Positions 63,151-64,000 of a stretch of 64,000 bases of DNA are shown here, in pieces. The position numbers and the translations under genes were made by a program. Position 1 is the stretch's first letter, and the number at the start of each line of letters is the position of its first letter. The notes under the pieces were generated by a model. The model was not told the origin of the DNA. It made no database searches and was given only the letters and a program-made list of their open reading frames with translations. Source of the DNA: Pseudogymnoascus destructans (lineage: Eukaryota; Ascomycota; Leotiomycetes; Thelebolales; Thelebolaceae); contig NW_020167527.1 of the NCBI RefSeq assembly GCF_001641265.1, forward strand, positions 868,001 through 932,000, given 5' to 3'.

Positions 63151-64000
63151 AAAAGCTGGTTGAGAAATTTAATATAAACGGACCTCCAGCGAAGACACCA
63201 CTTTCTCCTCAAGAATTACGCCCTTTTGAAGGCACGGCGACCCCAGAACAGATTCTGGGCTATCAGCAGAGAATAGGCTCATGCCTATACGCCGCGATTC
63301 AGACTCGACCAGATATTTCATTCACTGTTGCAAAGCTTTCTCAGTTTCTCACGAATCCTGGCCCTGATCACCACTCTGCTGCATATAGACTCCTAAGCTA
63401 TTTGTCAGGAACTCGGACGCTAGGTATCCAATATGGCGATACGGATGAGGAAACGCCTTATGAGGCTATTTTCACGTCTCATCCTATGCCCGCAGCCCCT
63501 GAGGGGGTGGGATCGAAGGACAGTATGACTGAATTGAAGGACAATACGACTCAGGGCGTGAAGCGCTATTTCCAACCTTCGAGCGATGCCTCATTTGCGG
63601 ACAATCCTAACCGCAAGAGCTCCCACGGTTTTCTATTCAAGCTGTTTAACGGACCTATCGCCTGGATGTCCAAGAAACAGACACACGTCTCCACATCGAT
63701 GACTCAAGCTGAGTTCATCGCCGTCTCAGAGGCTGCGAAGGAGCTTATCTGGTGGACGAGACTATTCAAATCGGTCGACTTAGACCTTCACGAAGATCCT
63801 ACAATTGGTTGCGACAATCTACAGACAGTGAGGCTCCTCAACTCGTCAGCTCCCAGATTAATCACGAAGCTGAAACACGTCGATATACTGGGACACTGGC
63901 TGCGTGAGCAGGTGGATCTTGGCGCCATTCATGTGGAATGGATGCCAACAGGATAGATGCCTGCCGACGGATTTACGAAGGCTCTTCCAAAGCAAAAACA
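63130..64000 (+). pseudogene. Copia-2 reverse transcriptase end and RNase H
   Basis: From about 63145: EKLVEKFNINGPPAKTPLSP, YQQRIGSCLYAAIQTRPDISFTVAKLSQFL, then RNase H: SSDASFADNPNRKSSHGFLFKLFNGPIAW, STSMTQAEFIAVSEAAKELIWW, KHVDILGHWLREQV, a stop at 63955, then ADGFTKALPK to the window edge. A different lineage from Copia-1: sequence diverged and without the GTACG-rich character. Continues beyond the window. Confidence 0.9.

Noticed and set aside
1..64000. tRNA genes
   Set aside because: No cloverleaf with a TTCGANNC-type T-arm was noticed by eye. A tRNAscan run would settle it.

Overview
The window is repeat-rich nuclear DNA of a filamentous ascomycete, most likely Eurotiales (Aspergillus/Penicillium type). 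Supports: 40-100 nt introns with GTRAGT donors and CTAAC/CTAAT branch sites; a fungal 5S rRNA gene; an intact four-exon acetyl-CoA hydrolase gene; a LacA-type beta-galactosidase relic; a DUF3435 tyrosine-recombinase relic; a fungal HNH_2 protein; and pogo/Fot1, hAT, Tc1/mariner, Ty1/copia and Ty3/gypsy elements carrying many C-to-T type stop codons. Family names rest on motifs recognised by eye; no database was searched.

Layout. 1-12.5 kb: fragments of pogo and hAT transposases, an old gypsy element (Gypsy-3), and the 3' part of Gypsy-1 (910-bp LTR, LTR-1). 12.5-19 kb: a broken DUF3435 recombinase, a minisatellite, 5S rRNA, mariner and pogo relics. 19-29.7 kb: Copia-1 (101-bp LTRs) split by an inversion that also carries a host-type pseudogene; its 3' LTR holds a Tc1/mariner element. 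30-35 kb: an intact HNH gene, a Myb-like pseudogene ending at a perfect hairpin, and tandem repeats. 35.3-37.7 kb: Pogo-1, interrupted by an inverted dimer of LTR-2. 38-41 kb: LTR pieces. 41-45.5 kb: Gypsy-2 copy 1 (LTR-2). 45.5-51.4 kb: the 5' part of Gypsy-1. 51.9-55.3 kb: beta-galactosidase relic and intact acetyl-CoA hydrolase. 55.6-63 kb: hAT-1 containing Pogo-2 containing Gypsy-2 copy 2 containing LTR-1. 63-64 kb: copia relic.

The strongest result is structural. Positions 11797 and 50386 are the two ends of one 38.6-kb inversion. Turning the segment back joins the two Gypsy-1 integrase halves, restores a whole LTR-1 with target duplication GTGTC, gives full-length Gypsy-1 the duplication TTTGG, and rejoins the Gypsy-3 reverse transcriptase. 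Two smaller inversions lie inside it: Copia-1 (about 19.25-23.7 kb) and the Gypsy-1 pol (about 48.07-49.91 kb).

The second result concerns replication. In both Gypsy-1 and Gypsy-2 the sequence two bases after the 5' LTR is perfectly complementary (10 and 13 nt) to a site inside the same LTR. This is the arrangement expected for Tf1/sushi-type self-priming. The LTR-2 dimer at 36207-36713 is joined exactly at the end of that 13-nt site, as if the self-primer had been extended and kept. Copia-1 instead has a primer site matching a half initiator tRNA-Met. Few genes look alive: acetyl-CoA hydrolase, the HNH protein, 5S rRNA, and perhaps Pogo-1 and Mariner-1 apart from single interruptions.
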